A stretch of 64,000 bases of DNA from Zizania palustris (GCA_019279435.1 JAAALK010000084.1:12976916-13040915); one strand, 5' to 3'. Counted from the first letter of the stretch, positions 31,291 to 44,760 are shown. Translations and numbers: made by a program. Notes: a model not told the origin generated them from the sequence alone.

Positions 31291-32240
31291 CCCGGAATTT
31301 TCTAGGAGTCCTATGCTCATCGAGCATCGTCCTAGCCATCTCAACCAAAGTGCGGTGCTTTCTCTCAACAACACCGTTCATTTGAGGAACCCGCAGAGCA
31401 GAGAATTGATGTTCTATGCCATGCTCCATGCAAAAGTCAATAAAGAGACTATTCTTGAACTCAGTGCCATTATCACTTCGAATGAATTTCAATGCACCAG
31501 GGAGTTCAGTGAAAAGTCGCAAAGCCAAGCTCCGAAAGTGTGAAAACACTTCATTCTTGCTGGCAAGAAAGAAGACCCAAGAGTAGCGAGAGAAATCATC
31601 GACAATGACTAACACATACCACTTGCCGCCTAAAGAACTAACCCGAGAAGGACCTACAGTGTCCATGTGGAGAAGTTCTCCGGGTTGTTCAGTCATCACT
31701 GTGATGACTGGCGAATGTGAAGTAGCAATCATTTCTCCATGTCGACAAGGAGTGCAAACTAAATTCTTCTCAAACTTGAGTTTGGGCAATCCTCGGATCA
31801 GACCTAGGGCACTCAGACGAGCGAGCAACTCAAAGCTCATATGCCCTAGTCTCCTATGCCACTTCCAAAGCTCAGAAGTAGAATGTGCAACAAGACAATG
31901 AGAAGAACCAAATGACTCAGAAAAATCAGCTCAAAAAACTGTCCCAACTCTAAAGATCTTACAAACCACAACACCATCAGAATTGAGTACTTGCGAAGTA
32001 TCGCGATGGAATCACACTTCGAAGCCCTCATCAAGCAATTGAGATACAGAAAGAAAATTGTATTCCAAGTTTTCAACCAAAGCAACATCTTTGAGAGTGA
32101 AATTCGAGTTGATTCTTACCACACCTTTACCTTTCATGCTACTCCATCGATTGTTGCCGAAGGTGATATGTTCCCTTTGCTTGGTTGTGGTGAGGCTGGA
32201 GAACTATGCTGCATCTCTGGTCATATGGCGCGAACAACCA
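31286..32240 (-). pseudogene. pol: Element G integrase and pre-integrase
   Basis: The integrase keeps HMDTVGP, RSDNGTEFK and NGVVERKH, the D-D-E core, and the zinc finger end CTPCRHG. The pre-integrase WKWHRRLGHMSF is at about 31860-31830. The frame is open through 31268-31840 and broken above it. The RT and RNase H, which should follow to the left, were separated by the insertion of T. Confidence 0.85.
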
Positions 32241-32962
32241 GAGTCCATGATCCACGTGCCCTCCAAGCCTCGGTTCGACGCCTACACATGATAAGAAAAT
32301 CTCGATCGCTAAGTGCTGGGGTGAGTGAATATATGATGAGGCATCTAGCACTGAGTGATACGAGTAGTAGGCACAGTAAAAGTAGACTGTCTACGCACAG
32401 GATAATAAGAATGATGCAAAGTGCGAGGTCTACCTACATGCTGCGCATGACGAAGTCTCTTACCCTGTCGAGGTACAAAGCTACTCACACGGGGTCTACC
32501 ACTATATGGAATACGGTGAACACCTTGAGGAGCAAAACCTCCCCGAGAAGTGCGAGGAGCCTCGAAAACAGGACGAGGGTAAAACTTAGACTCATGCATA
32601 CCTAAAGATGGGTAGTGCATGTTCTGGAACCTCATCGCCTGAGAGCGTCGCTCATCCTTGATGCGACGAAAATAGAACCCAACCAGATGACCCGCCCTCT
32701 GACAGTAGGAACAATGAAAACTCTCCTAGGGGCACTCTCATGGGTCATAGGAGCAACCCTCACAGGCTCCTTGGGCTTCTGCTGTGTGGTTTTCTTGGGA
32801 GGAATTTTCTTTGCGGGAGGAGTGGTTTTCTTCGGAGTTCGGGTAGGCTTTTTGACTGATGGAGTGTCTAACAGAGCTCTCTCTTTATCTAGGGTAGTGG
32901 GTGAGGTAAAAATAGTTTTGTTCTCACTGTCTGAGGGAATCCTCTCAAACCCAAACCTAGAG
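32241..32962 (-). pseudogene. gag: Element G protease start and gag end
   Basis: The copia protease motif IMDSGCSRHMT is near 32250-32220. Upstream (higher coordinates) is the basic, arginine- and proline-rich gag end, with the CX2C knuckle start CSYCQRAGH-like sequence near 32700. Frames are shifted relative to F. Confidence 0.75.
32958..32962. repeat. Target-site duplication of element D, left (TAGAG)
   Basis: TAGAG before the LTR; identical TAGAG at 44279-44283. Both lie in Sirevirus G. Confidence 0.95.
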
Positions 32963-33457
32963 TGTTGGCGTAAAAGATTACGCTAACAGGTTTCTGAAGA
33001 ATAGAAACTAACAAACGAAGTGTTTGCGAAGCAAACTGTTCTAAGCCTTCGAAAGGATAATAACTTAGAATAGTTCGAAAGTGTGTATTGAATAACTTGT
33101 ATTCGGTCCGTATTACAGGGTAAAATGGGGGGTATTTATAGGCCCAAACATTAAGGAAAAGACCTTTTTACCCCTCTATTACAACCGACATAGTGGAAAC
33201 TATTCAGTACCCTTAATAGGCCTAAAATGGTAAAAGACTAATCTAATGAGAAAGAAGATAAGTCTTCCATCTTAGCTGGCAGAAAAGATCTTAGAAGAAT
33301 CCATGTTCGATGATATACTCCGAACTAGGGTCTGTCTTCATACTTCGAACATGACTCAACGCATCTCCGAAGATGCAGTCTTGAAACCTTTGAATCAATT
33401 GGCTGTCTTTATCCTACTATTGTAATAACCCTGAGGATGGAATATTTTCCCCCAATA
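32963..33457 (-). repeat. Element D 3' LTR (495 bp)
   Basis: Begins TGTTGGCG and ends CCAATA, a mutated form of CCAACA. About 15 substitutions relative to 43784-44278. Confidence 0.93.
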
Positions 33458-33784
33458 GTAGCCCCTCGAATACGCTTCTCCGCTAAATATGTAATGTTAG
33501 GAGAGCAGTATACGCAAGAAAAATAATCATGCGTAGGGGTTAGCAGAATTAAACCATCTCCGAACTATGTGGAAATGTAAGCTTCGAATCAGTTTCTAGT
33601 AAAATTACATTCGAAGTAACTTAGAACTAGCTCAGGAAGCCTGAAAACCTTTTTAGACTTAGAAGAAATAGCCGTTGGCTTCTTTCTTCTAACGGAAGTT
33701 ACGCATGGCGTTAATTTCAGAATGAAGTAACGGGCAAGAATGCAAAACGACATGGTTAAACGGTAATAAATGTAAAGTCTGGGC

Positions 33785-33793
33785 TATAAATAG
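33785..33793 (+). promoter_or_regulatory. TATA box of the antisense gene in element D
   Basis: TATAAATAG, followed about 32 bp on by ACCTTTTCACCGC as in C. The ATG is at 33898. Conserved although the gene itself has decayed. Confidence 0.6.
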
Positions 33794-33897
33794 AAGGCCT
33801 AGACTTTTCCAGAATACCTTTTCACCGCTTTCATGCAAACAAAAAATCCTTTGAGCCCTAGCCTCCATTCTCCTTCCAAAGCAATCCGTTAGTTTCA

Positions 33898-36800
33898 ATG
33901 GTGAAAACCAAAGGTTCCGGACCTTCAGCCTTGGCCCGACAGCAGGCCGCTGCTACGGCGGCGGTGGCGGCGTTGGCAACAGTAGCTCCAACACCCGCAG
34001 CGACAACCATGGCGGCGAGAGGAGGGAATCCCCCAAATCTTGGCGATCAAGGCTTCTTCCCGGCATCGGCGAAGTATGTGGACCAGTCTTATCAACTGGG
34101 ACCATCAACCTGCAGTAGAGAATCGCTTGCTGCGGTAGTAGAAGGCAGAATTAGTTTGGGGGTGATGATTCGCAAACCTGGGAAAGAGATCATTCCTTCG
34201 CCAAGGCCCGGAGAGGTGGTTGTCTTCGAAGCCTTCTTCGAAGCTGGATTGGGCCTTCCTGCGATAGACTTCTTGGCCGAGGTACTAGATCTATTCCATG
34301 TCACTCTCCCCCAGCTTTCTCCGAATGCAGTAGCTCGACTCGCCATCTTCGAATGGGCGTTGCGAGCTGGAGGTTGCGAAGGGAGGGCAGAAATCTTCGC
34401 TGCACTACACAGAGCTTCATGCTAGCCGAAGACCTTCGTAGGCCCCGGAGGTGAAAAAACGGTAGTGGCCTTCGGAAGTATTAACTTCAGGCTTCGGGAC
34501 GAGTACGCCCTTCGATTTCCTGCTAAAGCCATCAATGCAAGGTGGTACACCGACTGGATCTTAAAATGGTTTTATGCCGAAGTTGGAGCAAGCAGTCGCC
34601 TAGCCGGACCCCTTCAAGATATCAACTTCCGAAAGGAAGCTCTTGTGCATCCGGATCCGGGCCAGCTCGAAGCTCGCCTCAGCCTGTTGCAAAAAATTAG
34701 TTGCCACCTGAGTATGCGGGACTTAGCCGAAGAATTCCTCGAGCTTCAAATCCCTCCTTCGATGGCCAACTGGCCTATCATCTTCGAAGAGGATTCGGAA
34801 GGCGGTCTCCGAAAAATTTCTTCAACTTCGAGCCCTGCAGGTAACTCCGAAAACAACATGTATTATGTATATTCATTTGAAGGAATAAATAACTTAACTT
34901 GTTTTTCAGCTTCTTCAGCCCCTATGACTTCGGAGCATATTGTGAGAGCTTCGGAGAAGATTCTAGGCGCCCCAACTCCAACCGAAAAAGAATGGAGAAT
35001 TAAACTGGTTGGTAGTTGGGAGCGATTCAACCGAGTATGGGGGCTGCTCTAATTGAATCCGCCCCTTTTGGTGGATTGGGTGCCTTCGGAGAAAGGGCCC
35101 AAGAAGAGGAAAGCTGAAGCCGGAGCTTCGAGCTCTGCCAAGACTCCGATCAAGAAAGTGGCTCGGAAGCCTAAGAAGCCTGCACCTTCAAGCTTGAAAG
35201 TTTCAGTCTCCGATTCTCAAGAAGACGAAGGTAGATTAATGGAGAGGTTGATTGATGAAGATGAAGCTCAAACAGATACTCATATCGAAGATGATGCAAG
35301 CGTGCCGGAGTCTCAAGTTAACCTCGAACAAGTGAGGACTCCGGCGGCTCAAGAGGATTTACCTCAAGGGGGAGACCAAGACAAAGCCCCTATGACTGAA
35401 AGCGGAGTCGAAGTTACTACGACTTCGATTCTGGATGAAGCAACGACTGTTCAAGGAGATGCTCTGGCAGTCGAAGTTTTGACGCTTGATTCGGACGAAG
35501 AAGATCTCGCCTTCGATCCTCCAAGCAGTCCAATGCTCGTTCGCCGCCAGAATGTCGAAGGTAAACTTCACATAATTCTTTTGTTCTTTTCTGTAAAATT
35601 ATATAATGTATAATACCTTTGCTTTTGCAGAGCCCTCTTCTGTGGAAGAATTTCATCTCGAAGATCCAACTCAAGGGCCTTCGACGACTTCGGAGCCAAT
35701 CCTGGAAGCCACTCAGATGGGACCAGGGAAAGGCAAAGGGAAGATGGACTCCCTTCCTGCTCTAGGATCAACTCCGTCTGAATCAACAGACGAAAGCCAA
35801 TCCACTGAGGGGGGTCCATCTACTGAGGCTCCGAAGACCACAGCACAACGCTCCGAACCTTCGCCAAGCGAGGATGACCAGCAAGCCTCGAAAATGCTCC
35901 CCCTTTTAACTCCTTTCTTGGAGCAAAGGGCTGCACTTCGGACTCTGCTCAAGCCTTTGGGTCGAGCTAGTCGCGTAGTCGGGGAGACGGAGTTGGTGGC
36001 TATCCTGAGCGAGGCGGAGAGTTCGGAGCTTAACGTTGCCATGGAACGTGCAGCCTACCAGGTACGGAATACCTGCGAAACAACATCAAATTTATATACA
36101 AATAATTTCTTACCTTTGTTTTTTCTTTTCTCAGCAAGCAGTCTTGGCCCGAGCTGCAACTATATCAAGTGAATGTGAAATCGCTCGCCTTCGAGAGGAA
36201 AACGAGACTCTTCAGCGAAACTTTACTTTCTCCGAAGCCAAAGTGGTTCAAATGGATAATATGGTTTCAACAGAGCGCAGGGCCAGACAAGGCTTGGAGG
36301 CTGCAAACAAGGACCGAGCAGAAATTGAAAGGATGCGGTCGGAGCATGCTAGTGCAGGGACCGAGCTTGTTAGGCTCCGAGAGGAAGCTAGCCAGCTGCT
36401 AAATCAAAAGAATTCTTTGGCTACAGAGGCTGCTAGACTCTCTGGAGTACTAGAAGAAGTAACTTCGGCAAAGGATGCACTGATTGAAGACAAGCTAAAG
36501 TCTGAGAAGGTAGCTGCGGAGTTCATGGACCAAATGCTAGGCGTTTTGGAGTACTTCAGTACTACTGGAACGCTTCCTTCGGATGACAACGTCTCTCTTC
36601 TGCGCCGGTTGAAAAGGATTCAAGGGGTAGCGAAGCAAATGAAGACAGCGGGCATTCGTTACGGAGAACTCTCCGGACAAGTGGCTGCCGTTGGACTACT
36701 TCGTTACTACGAAGATCTTGGTCGATCGATAACTCCGAGCACAGGAGAGGGCCCAATTACCTTCGACGACGATCAGCTTCTCACTCCTTCCGAAGGTGTG

Positions 36801-37505
36801 GCCACTGCCTGGCAAACCTTCCAAGCTTCATGGAGAGCCGAAGGTCGCACTGCGATCAAGGCCTAGATTGATGAAGGACAGCGCAAGAAGCAAGCTCGGA
36901 ACCAAGCTTCGAGCAGCCAGCCTCCTCCGAACCCGCAGGTTTAGAATTACCTTAGGATTTTTGACTATGTAAAGCCTTATGCTAATGTACATTTATCAAT
37001 GAAAATTTGTTTATCATGTTTTTAGGCTTTGCCTCATATGGAAGATGTCGAAGTGTTAGACATTAACGACGAACTTCGCTCATTATGGGCCACCTTCGAA
37101 ATCTTAAAACTTCATAAATGCCCTCGATTTCTAGTTCCTCGAGATGATTCCGGAGCAATTGCTTCCGAAGTAATCAAAGATATATTATCTTATATTAAAG
37201 AGGAAGAAAAAGAGGTTAACTTGGAAACTTCATCTTCCGAAGACGTTATATGGTCTGAAAACGGAGACGAAGCTCGAACTGAAAAGCCTGAAGAACTTGG
37301 AAGCTGGGAAAGGAGCCCCGAACGGCTTCGAACTTGGGCCGAGCTTCAGCAAGAACAGAAAGACTTTAGAGCTTCGAAGGGAGGTCGGAGAGTTAAACGC
37401 AAAGTTGTTAGAACTCCCGGTAGTGGAACTAGTCGTTCCAACCCTAGCTCTAGAGATCGAAGAGGTCTTCGATTCCTTCATGGTATAGATACCAATTTTT
37501 CATGA
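33898..37505 (+). pseudogene. Antisense gene of element D, broken
   Basis: Exon layout equals that of C: exons 33898-34840, 34910-35560, 35631-36061, 36135-36938 and 37026-37505, all with GT-AG introns. Stops occur at 34423-34425 (TAG for CAG in C), near 35050 (TAA) and at 36864-36866 (TAG for TGG in C). The last exon uses the same C-terminal frame as B (ending GIDTNFS), not that of C. An AATAAA at 37533-37538 is a likely polyadenylation signal. The copy shows that the gene arose before these insertions. Confidence 0.8.
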
Positions 37506-37532
37506 TGTAATTGTAATCATATTCATTCGAAT

Positions 37533-37538
37533 AATAAA
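37533..37538 (+). terminator. AATAAA after antisense gene of D
   Basis: Canonical signal 28 bases past the stop of the antisense gene. C has only AATGAA-like words in the same place. Confidence 0.4.
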
Positions 37539-37865
37539 TATCGATTTAAAATTGTCTCCTTATTTATTAGCCCCTCTTTGGGTGTAAGCAACTTCGAACT
37601 GTATTCAAAGATGGTTAGACACAAAGAAAATTTAGGAGTACAATTTTTTGGGGGTTCGAAGCCCCTCTGCAACTTAAAGATCTTTTAAAATCTTATAAAA
37701 TGTCTTCGACTATTTGTAGTTCGAAGAATGGCAACTTAGTACCTTTTGTTTTTTGAAAGAAATCACTTGAGATAACTTTCTGGACACTTTGGTGTCTTAA
37801 ACAGTTAGTCACTTTGGACTTTCTTAACAGACATTCGAACTCATGGCTCAAACTCTGTTTTGTTT

Positions 37866-38160
37866 TGGCCACCTTCGGCTCTTTTTGCGAATTCTGTCAA
37901 ACCAATGGTTCGGAATTCACAGTGGTCTCTTTGGACTCTTTTTACGGATGCCTACAAGCCAGTGGCTTGGACTCCGCATGATTTTGTCGCCTTCGACTCT
38001 TTTTACGGATACCTACAAGCCAATGGCTTGGGCTCCGCATATTTTGGTCATCTTCGACTCTTTTTACGGATGTCTTCCAGCCAATGGCTTGGACTCCGTA
38101 TGATGTGGTTTTGGGCTCTTTTACGGATGTCTTCAAGACGGTGGCTTGGACTCCGGATTA
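37866..38160. repeat. 60-bp tandem array of element D (about 5 units)
   Basis: Units with CTTCGACTCTTTTTACGGAT, CCTACAAGCCAATGGCTTGG and CTCCGCATGATTTTG blocks. Related to the arrays in B and C but more diverged within itself than the C array. Confidence 0.85.
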
Positions 38161-38332
38161 TGTCAGCCCCCACGTCGGAAAATATGATTCAGCTTCATGA
38201 CACTTCCCTCTCGGTCAACCACGCGGTTCCAGTGCGTCCACTCGGAAGCTGGAAGTTTATGAGGGGAAGGCACTATCTGGACCATATGCTTTATTAATTC
38301 AAAGATGATTACAAATGATTTACAAGGAGCCC

Positions 38333-41300
38333 CTATGCGAAGTATCGCTTTAGGTGCTCCGCATGCCAAGTATGTGCTAACTCTTCACCTTCTAAATTAG
38401 CTAGTTTAAAAGAGTTAGGACGTCCTGAACGAACAATTAGGTATGGACCTTCCCATTTATTTCCTAATTTGCCTTGCGCTATGACGCTTCGTAAAACGAG
38501 ATGACCCAATCTAAGCTCATTGATCTTAACCTTCGGGTCAAACCAAGCCTTCGTCTGCTGATGATATTTTGATAAATTAGCCACAGCTCGAAGTCTTGTT
38601 TCCTCTATTAAATCTAACGAAGCTTGTCTTTCCCCTTCCATCTCCGGTTCGTTACTGCGAAGTGATCCTCCTTTAAGCTCTGTTGGAGTCATAGCTTCAT
38701 CTCCGAATAGCAATCTGAATGGAGTGAAACCTGTAGACCTTGTTTGCGTAGTTCGAATGAACCACAAAATCTTTGGGAGTTCTTCGGTCCACAGTCCTTT
38801 TGCCAATCCTACTATTCTTCGATTTAGCCCTGATAGAATATTTCCATTGGCTCTTTCTACAGCTCCATTAGATTGAGGATGCCTCACTGCAGCAAAACAT
38901 AACTGGATGCCTAGATCTTCGCAGAACTTTCTGAAAGGCTCTGCATCGAACTGTGTTCCATTATCAACTGTGAGTTGTCTAGGCACTCCGAACCAGCAAA
39001 TGATACTTTTCCAAAAGAATTTCTGTACATTGTTCGAAGTGATAGCTGTTAAGGGTTCTGCTTCTACCCACTTAGAAAAATATTCGATAGCTACCACTGC
39101 GGACTTTAAATTTCCCTTAGCTACTGGAAAGGGGCCAATTAAATCCATACCCCATCTGGCCATGGGCCATACCAGAGCAATAAAGAGCTGTTGGTGGGCG
39201 ATGACTCCGTCGACCCATCCACTGACAGCCTTGGCATGTGCGAACCAAGCTCTCTGCATCAGCTATTATTGTAGGCCAATAAAGCCCCTGGCGAAGTGTT
39301 TTTCCTGCCAAAGCTCGAGGGGCTAAATGGCTACCGCAAAGTCCTTCATGGATTTCTCGAAGTATTTCTTGACCTTCGGCTTGAGATATACATCTAAGTA
39401 GAGGGGAACATACTCCGGCCTTGTATAAAATACCGTTGATTATTTGATAATTTCTGGCTCTTAGTTTCAATCTTGAAAAATGTGGCTCTTTAGGAAAATT
39501 TCTCCCTCCTTGTAAAAATTCCATGATTGAATTTCTCCAATCTGTACTTGGAATGCAAAGTATCTCTGTAGAGGGAATTTGTGGTACCGAAGGTGTATTG
39601 AGCTCCTCATAAAAAGCCTCTTCTGGTACATCCATAGCTCTGGCAGCAGCTTTTGCTAAAATGTCCGCTTGTATGTTTTCTGTTCTTGGTATACTCCGAA
39701 TGGAAATACCCTTGAATTGTGCTTCAATCTTGCGGATTTCTTCTAAGTACTTTGCAAGCTGCGGATGCCAAACTTGAAAACTTTTATCTACGTGCCCCGC
39801 TACTATTTGAGAATCTGTTTTATAACAACTTTTGTAGCCCATAGAGCACGTGCTTTTCGGAGTCCCAATAAAATCCCTTCATACTCCGCTATATTATTGG
39901 TAGACTTAAAGTTTAGTCTTGCGGAGTACATTGCTCTTTGCCCTGAAGGCGAAATTAAAACTGCTCCAACACCTGCTCCGGATGCTTGGAAAGCCCCATC
40001 AGAATAAACAGTCCAGATTCCTTCGCTTGATTTCTCCGAAGTCCATGTTGCGGGTGGAGTCCATTCTGCTACGAAGTCTGCCAAGACTTGCGATTTGATT
40101 GCTGTCCTTGCCAGAAAGGATATGCCGAAGGGTGCTAGCTCAACTGCCCACTTTCCAATTCTTCCAGTGGAATCTTTACTTCGGAGCATATCTCCCAAAG
40201 GATACGAAGTTGGTACAATGACATTATGAGCCAAAAAATAATGCCTTAGCTTTCTCGAAGCCATTATCAGAGCATAAACGAACTTCTCAAGCTCGGAATA
40301 CCTTGTTTTTGCTCCTGATAATGCTTCGGACACAAAATAAACTGGATTTTGTACCAACTTCCCACTGCAATCCAATTCTCTAACAAGGACTGCGCTGACA
40401 GCAGAGCCTGTAGCTGCAAGGTATAGAAGTAGGGTTTCGTCCGCAGTAGGCACCGTGAGTGTAGCAAGATTGCTGAGATACTCTTTAATATCTTCGAAGC
40501 TTTTCTGACACTCCGGTGTCCATGCAAAATCTTCGGACCCTTTCAATGCTTTAAATATGGGCAAACTTCTCTCCGCAGACCTTGCCAAAAACCTGCTAAG
40601 TGCTGCTAGACGACCAGTCAGCTTTTGCACTTGCTTCAAATTTTCCGGAGGAGCCATCTTCTGTAGCGCAGTTATTTGAGTAGGGCTAGCTTCAATCCCT
40701 CTGCTTGAAACTAAATACCTTAACAATTTCCCAGCCTTAGCTCCGAAAATACATTTCTCGGGGTTAAGACGGATCCCACATGCCCGAAGGCTATTAAAAG
40801 TTTCTGCTAAGTCTAGGCTATGTTGGTGCTGTAAAGCACTCTTTATTACAATATCATCCATGTAGGCCTCCACATTACGACCTATTTGATGACCTAGAGC
40901 CTTAGCAACTAACCTCGAAAAAGTAGCCCCGACATTTCTCAAGCCAAAGGGCATTCTTACATAGCAAAAGACTCCCGAGGGAGTTACGAAGCTTGTCTTG
41001 ATCTCATCTTCGCGTTTCAACCATATTTGATGATAACCGGAATACGCGTCAAGGAATCTCAATAACTCCGAACCTGCAGTGGAGTCGACCAGTTGATCAA
41101 TTTTGGGCATGGGGTAGGGGTCACGAGGGCATGCTTTATTCAAAGATGTGAAATCAATGCACATGCACCACTTCCCAGAGGATTTCTTCCTGACGAAGAC
41201 TGGATTGGCTAACCATTCTGTGTGAGCCACTTCTCTGATAATCCCAGCCTTCAACAACTTTTCAACTTCGTCTTTGGCAAGAGCAGCTCTTTCTGCAGAC

Positions 41301-42364
41301 ATTTTTCGGAGTTCTTGCCGAACAGGCCGGGCCTTCGGGTTTACAAGTAAACTATGCTCGATAATATCCCGACTGACTCCGGTGATATCTTCGTCAGACC
41401 AAGCGAAGACATCTAAGTTTTCCTCAACTACTTTTTCCAAGGAGATGGCAACTTCTGGAGATAGATCTTTACCAAATTGAAATGCATATTCTTTACCATC
41501 TTTAACAATAATCTTCGTTGCTATCTCTCCTTCAGGACTTGATCTTGGGAAGGATTTCTTCGAAGATTCGGAAGGGTTTGAAAAATTTTCTTGATTATCT
41601 TGCACATTATTTACTTGTCTTGGATCAAGAGGAGGGCCGTGACCATACTCCGCTCTTCGGGCGATAGCTTGATCTCCGAAGATAGTGAGTACACCTACTT
41701 GAGTGGGCATCTTCATGCACAAGTAATTGTGGTGCGCCACAGCTCCGAACTGATTTAACATGCCTCTTCCGAAGATGACGTTGTAAGCATATGGAGCATC
41801 TACAACGTCGAAGACCACTTCCTCTGTCCTGGCTAGCAATCCTTCTCCAAAGGTGACTTCCAGGCCAATTTGGCCAAGTGCATCAAGCGGAGGTCCTGCG
41901 AAGCCTTGCAAGGGACGGGCTGCTGGAAGAAGGTGCTTTCTAGAGATGCACAATTGATCGAAGGCTTGAACAAAAATAATGTCTGCCGAATTACCTCCGT
42001 CAATTAACACTCTTCGAACCTCAGTTCCCGCAATGTCAGCAGTAATAACAAGTGGGTCTGCATGTGGAAATTTAATGCCAGCTGGATCCTCTGCAGAAAA
42101 AGATATTGGCACATGGGACCACTCAGGCATAGCAGCTGCAGATGACGAAGTTCCAATATGCCCCACTTCTCTGACATACTCTCTTCTCTGTCTTTTAGAC
42201 ATGCTTCCGAGAGTACCTCCTCCGGAGATGGAGAGAACTATTCTTTTTCCCCGGTCTTGCCCTTCTTCTTGTTTCGGAGGTGGCATAACATTGGCCACCG
42301 GAGGGCGTCTTGCAGCTTCAGAGTTTTCTATCCACGCCACAGCCTGGACAGGCTTTGGGCGCAC
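38333..42364 (-). pseudogene. pol: Element D pol, two or more frameshifts
   Basis: Open from the end of gag through protease (IDGGNSAD near 41985), RT (YMDD near 40865) and Ty3 RNase H to 39803. A one-base loss near 39825 in the second RNase H shifts the frame. The frame shifts again near 39180, close to the start of the integrase core, with loss of a few codons. The final part at 38333-39259 has the D-D-E core. Domain order equals C. Confidence 0.9.
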
Positions 42365-42365
42365 T

Positions 42366-43721
42366 TCAGCTGGAACTCGGTCGGTCCGAACCTCGACCCA
42401 AAGTTCTTTCTAGATATTCTCCTCTCAGAGCAAGTATAGCCTTGCAAGTATCAGTTTCATGGCTTCGGTTTTCACCATGAATACAGCAGAAAAGGGTCTG
42501 GCCCTTGCCAGCCGATTTCCCTGGCGTCCTCCAGCCGCTAGACTTGTTTCCCGAAGGTTGTGGATCTCTTTGAATGAACTTTTGCGGGGGTGCAATGTTC
42601 AGAACTTCCAAACGAGGATGCTTTTGCCCCCTTCTCCTATCATGCTGAACTTCGAAGACTTGTTCTTGTGGCTGTGCTGAAGTTTTTACTTCCACCTTGA
42701 CTTCCTGCAGTATGGACGGAGTAGCTGCAGTTCTTCGAAGCCAACCTTCTTCCGACCTTGCATACTCTTCAAACTAGGCCATCAATTGAGAAACCGAAGA
42801 TATGCTTTTTCGATGGAGTTTATCAAGTAGCCCTGGATGAGTGACTCCCTCTCGAGCTACATCCACTACCGAAGATGTAGACAACCCTCTTATTTGCGAC
42901 TTCGTATGAGCGAAGCGCTTGAAGTATTGTCTCAACGTCTCTCCAGGGAGATGCTTCACCTGGAAAAGACTTCCCGTCGACATTGGAGGTACGAAGGTAC
43001 CTTGGAAATTGCTTATGAACTTCTTCTTTAGCTGCCCCCATGTACTGATTGATCCTGGTTTTAAAGACCAGAACCATCGCAATGCAACTCCTTGAAGAGC
43101 TAAGGGGAAGCATTTCGCCATGGTATCTCGAACTCCTCCACTAGCTTCAATTGCTAGGGCATAAGAACGGACAAACTCCCCAGGATCTTCATCTCCGGCA
43201 TACTTGCAAAGCTTTGAAGTCTTAAACTTCGGATCGAAGCGAACTTTTTGTAGCTCAGGATGCAGCGGAGATTCATCATCGAAGGAGGCGTTCTCCGGGG
43301 CTTCTGGATAGATGGGTTCGTCGTCTTCAGGCACTTCGGGAATAACCGGGTTGGCTTGAGAGTGAAGCCTATTTGCAGCTTCTTGTCGCCATCTCCCTAC
43401 TTCGGCTTGGAGACTGGCCATATTCACAGCCATATCACCAAGTCTATCTTCATCTCCTCCGGAAGGACCTTCCGGGTCTCGAGAGTTGTGATGATCGGTT
43501 TGAAGTGGAAATTGAGGTGGAGGGGGAACTCTGTTGGGCCGAAGTATGGATGGAGTTGGCGGAGGATCTTCGTGTACTCGGGGAAGGGATGTTCCTTCTG
43601 GGGTTTGAGGTGGAGGAAACGACGAAGGTCCTCCGACCTCAACTGTGTCTGAAAATAATAGTCCGGAGGTCCGAGGAGACCTTCGAACAGGGTTACCAGA
43701 GGCGCTCCGCTTCGGAGGCAT
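42366..43721 (-). pseudogene. gag: Element D gag with one stop and one frameshift
   Basis: 315 codons from MPPKRSASGNP to a TAG stop at about 42774 in the SQLMA-FEEY segment. The frame then continues through the CX2HX5HX4C knuckle and shifts near 42395. Otherwise close to the gag of B. Confidence 0.88.
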
Positions 43722-43763
43722 GGTGCAAAGAGTTGGTAGAGAACGAAGTTTTTCGGACTAGGT

Positions 43764-43781
43764 TCTCCACGAACGGCGCCA
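43764..43781 (-). promoter_or_regulatory. Primer binding site of element D
   Basis: Minus-strand TGGCGCCGTTCGTGGAGA, two bases inside the 5' LTR. Differs from C at two positions. Confidence 0.7.
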
Positions 43782-43783
43782 AC

Positions 43784-44278
43784 TGTTGGCGTAAAATATT
43801 ACGCTACTAGGTTTCTGAAGAATAGAAACTAACAAACGAAGTGTTTGCGATGCAAACTGTTCTAAGCCTCCGAAAGGATAATAACTTAGAATAGTTCAAA
43901 AGTGTGTATTGAATAACTTGTATTCGGTCCGTATTACAGGGTAAAATGGGGGGTATTTATAGGCCCAAACATTAAGGAAAAGACCTTTTTACCCCTCTAT
44001 TACAACCGACATAGTGGAAACTATTCAGTACCCTTAATAGGCCTAAAATGGTAAAAGACTAATCTAATGAGAAAGAAGATAAGTCTTCCATCTTAGCTAG
44101 CAGAAAAGATCTTAGAAGAGTCCATGTTCGAAGATATACTCCGAACTAGAGTCTGTCTTCATACTTCGAACTTGACTCAACGCATCTCCGAAGATGCAGT
44201 CTGGAAACCTTTGAATCAATTGGTTGTCTTTATCCTGCTATTGTAATAACCCTGAGGATGGAATATTTTCCCCCAACA
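43784..44278 (-). repeat. Element D 5' LTR (495 bp)
   Basis: TGTTGG...CCAACA. TATA box on the minus strand at 43954-43961. Confidence 0.93.
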
Positions 44279-44283
44279 TAGAG
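44279..44283. repeat. Target-site duplication of element D, right (TAGAG)
   Basis: Matches 32958-32962. Confidence 0.95.
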
Positions 44284-44760
44284 CTAACCCTGCTCTATTA
44301 GCACACATCTTGGTCTTGGAAAAGAGCAAGTTTATCCTATCCTTTCCCTCAGTGCATTTGTTAACCACAGAAAGAAGGTACTCATTCTCAGTCATAAGGT
44401 TTTTAGCTCGCTCTCTAACAGTGCCTAGCTGGTCCTTAAGGGTTATGCAAGTGTCACACACAGGTTGCATATCCTTAGAACTACCGACCCTCTCCAATCT
44501 AGCCTCTAAATCCTAAACATGCTTATCACGTAAATTAATGCTCTCACGTAATAAGGGGTAGTTCATGCATTCAATTATATCATGAGGACTAGAATCCACC
44601 ATCAAAAACTGCTTCTATGTAGTCTCAAGCTCAAAAAGAGTTTGAGCATGCACAGAACGCAACCAAACAAGCTCACCCATGACAACAGTGTAAGATTCAC
44701 ATTCAGCATCATTAACCCTAGACTTAAGCATGGCATAATCAGTAGACACAGATTCTAGCC
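44284..44760 (-). mobile_element. gag: Element G: Sirevirus fragment, right part (gag coiled coil)
   Basis: Minus-strand sequence collinear with 55483-55930 of F, including VCDTCITLKDQLGTVRER and ESVST blocks of the coiled-coil part of gag. It ends abruptly at about 44760, where homology to Grande-like gag begins. The first part of gag and the 5' LTR of G are absent. Confidence 0.85.

Larger units (their letters stand above)
31286..32962 (-). mobile_element. Element G: Sirevirus-type Ty1/copia fragment, left part
   Basis: Minus-strand sequence collinear with 55930-57650 of element F: integrase, GAG-pre-integrase, protease and the end of gag. It is cut at 31286 by element T and at 32963 by element D, and resumes at 44284. 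Similarity to F is high, so G and F belong to one family. Confidence 0.88.
32963..44278 (-). mobile_element. Element D: full-length, inactive Grande-like Ty3/gypsy (11,316 bp)
   Basis: Same plan as C on the minus strand: 5' LTR 43784-44278, primer site, gag, pol, tandem array, antisense gene, 3' LTR 32963-33457. Perfect TAGAG target duplication. I count about 15 differences between the two 495-bp LTRs (3 percent), so it is clearly older than C. Gag, pol and the antisense gene all carry stops or frameshifts. Confidence 0.93.
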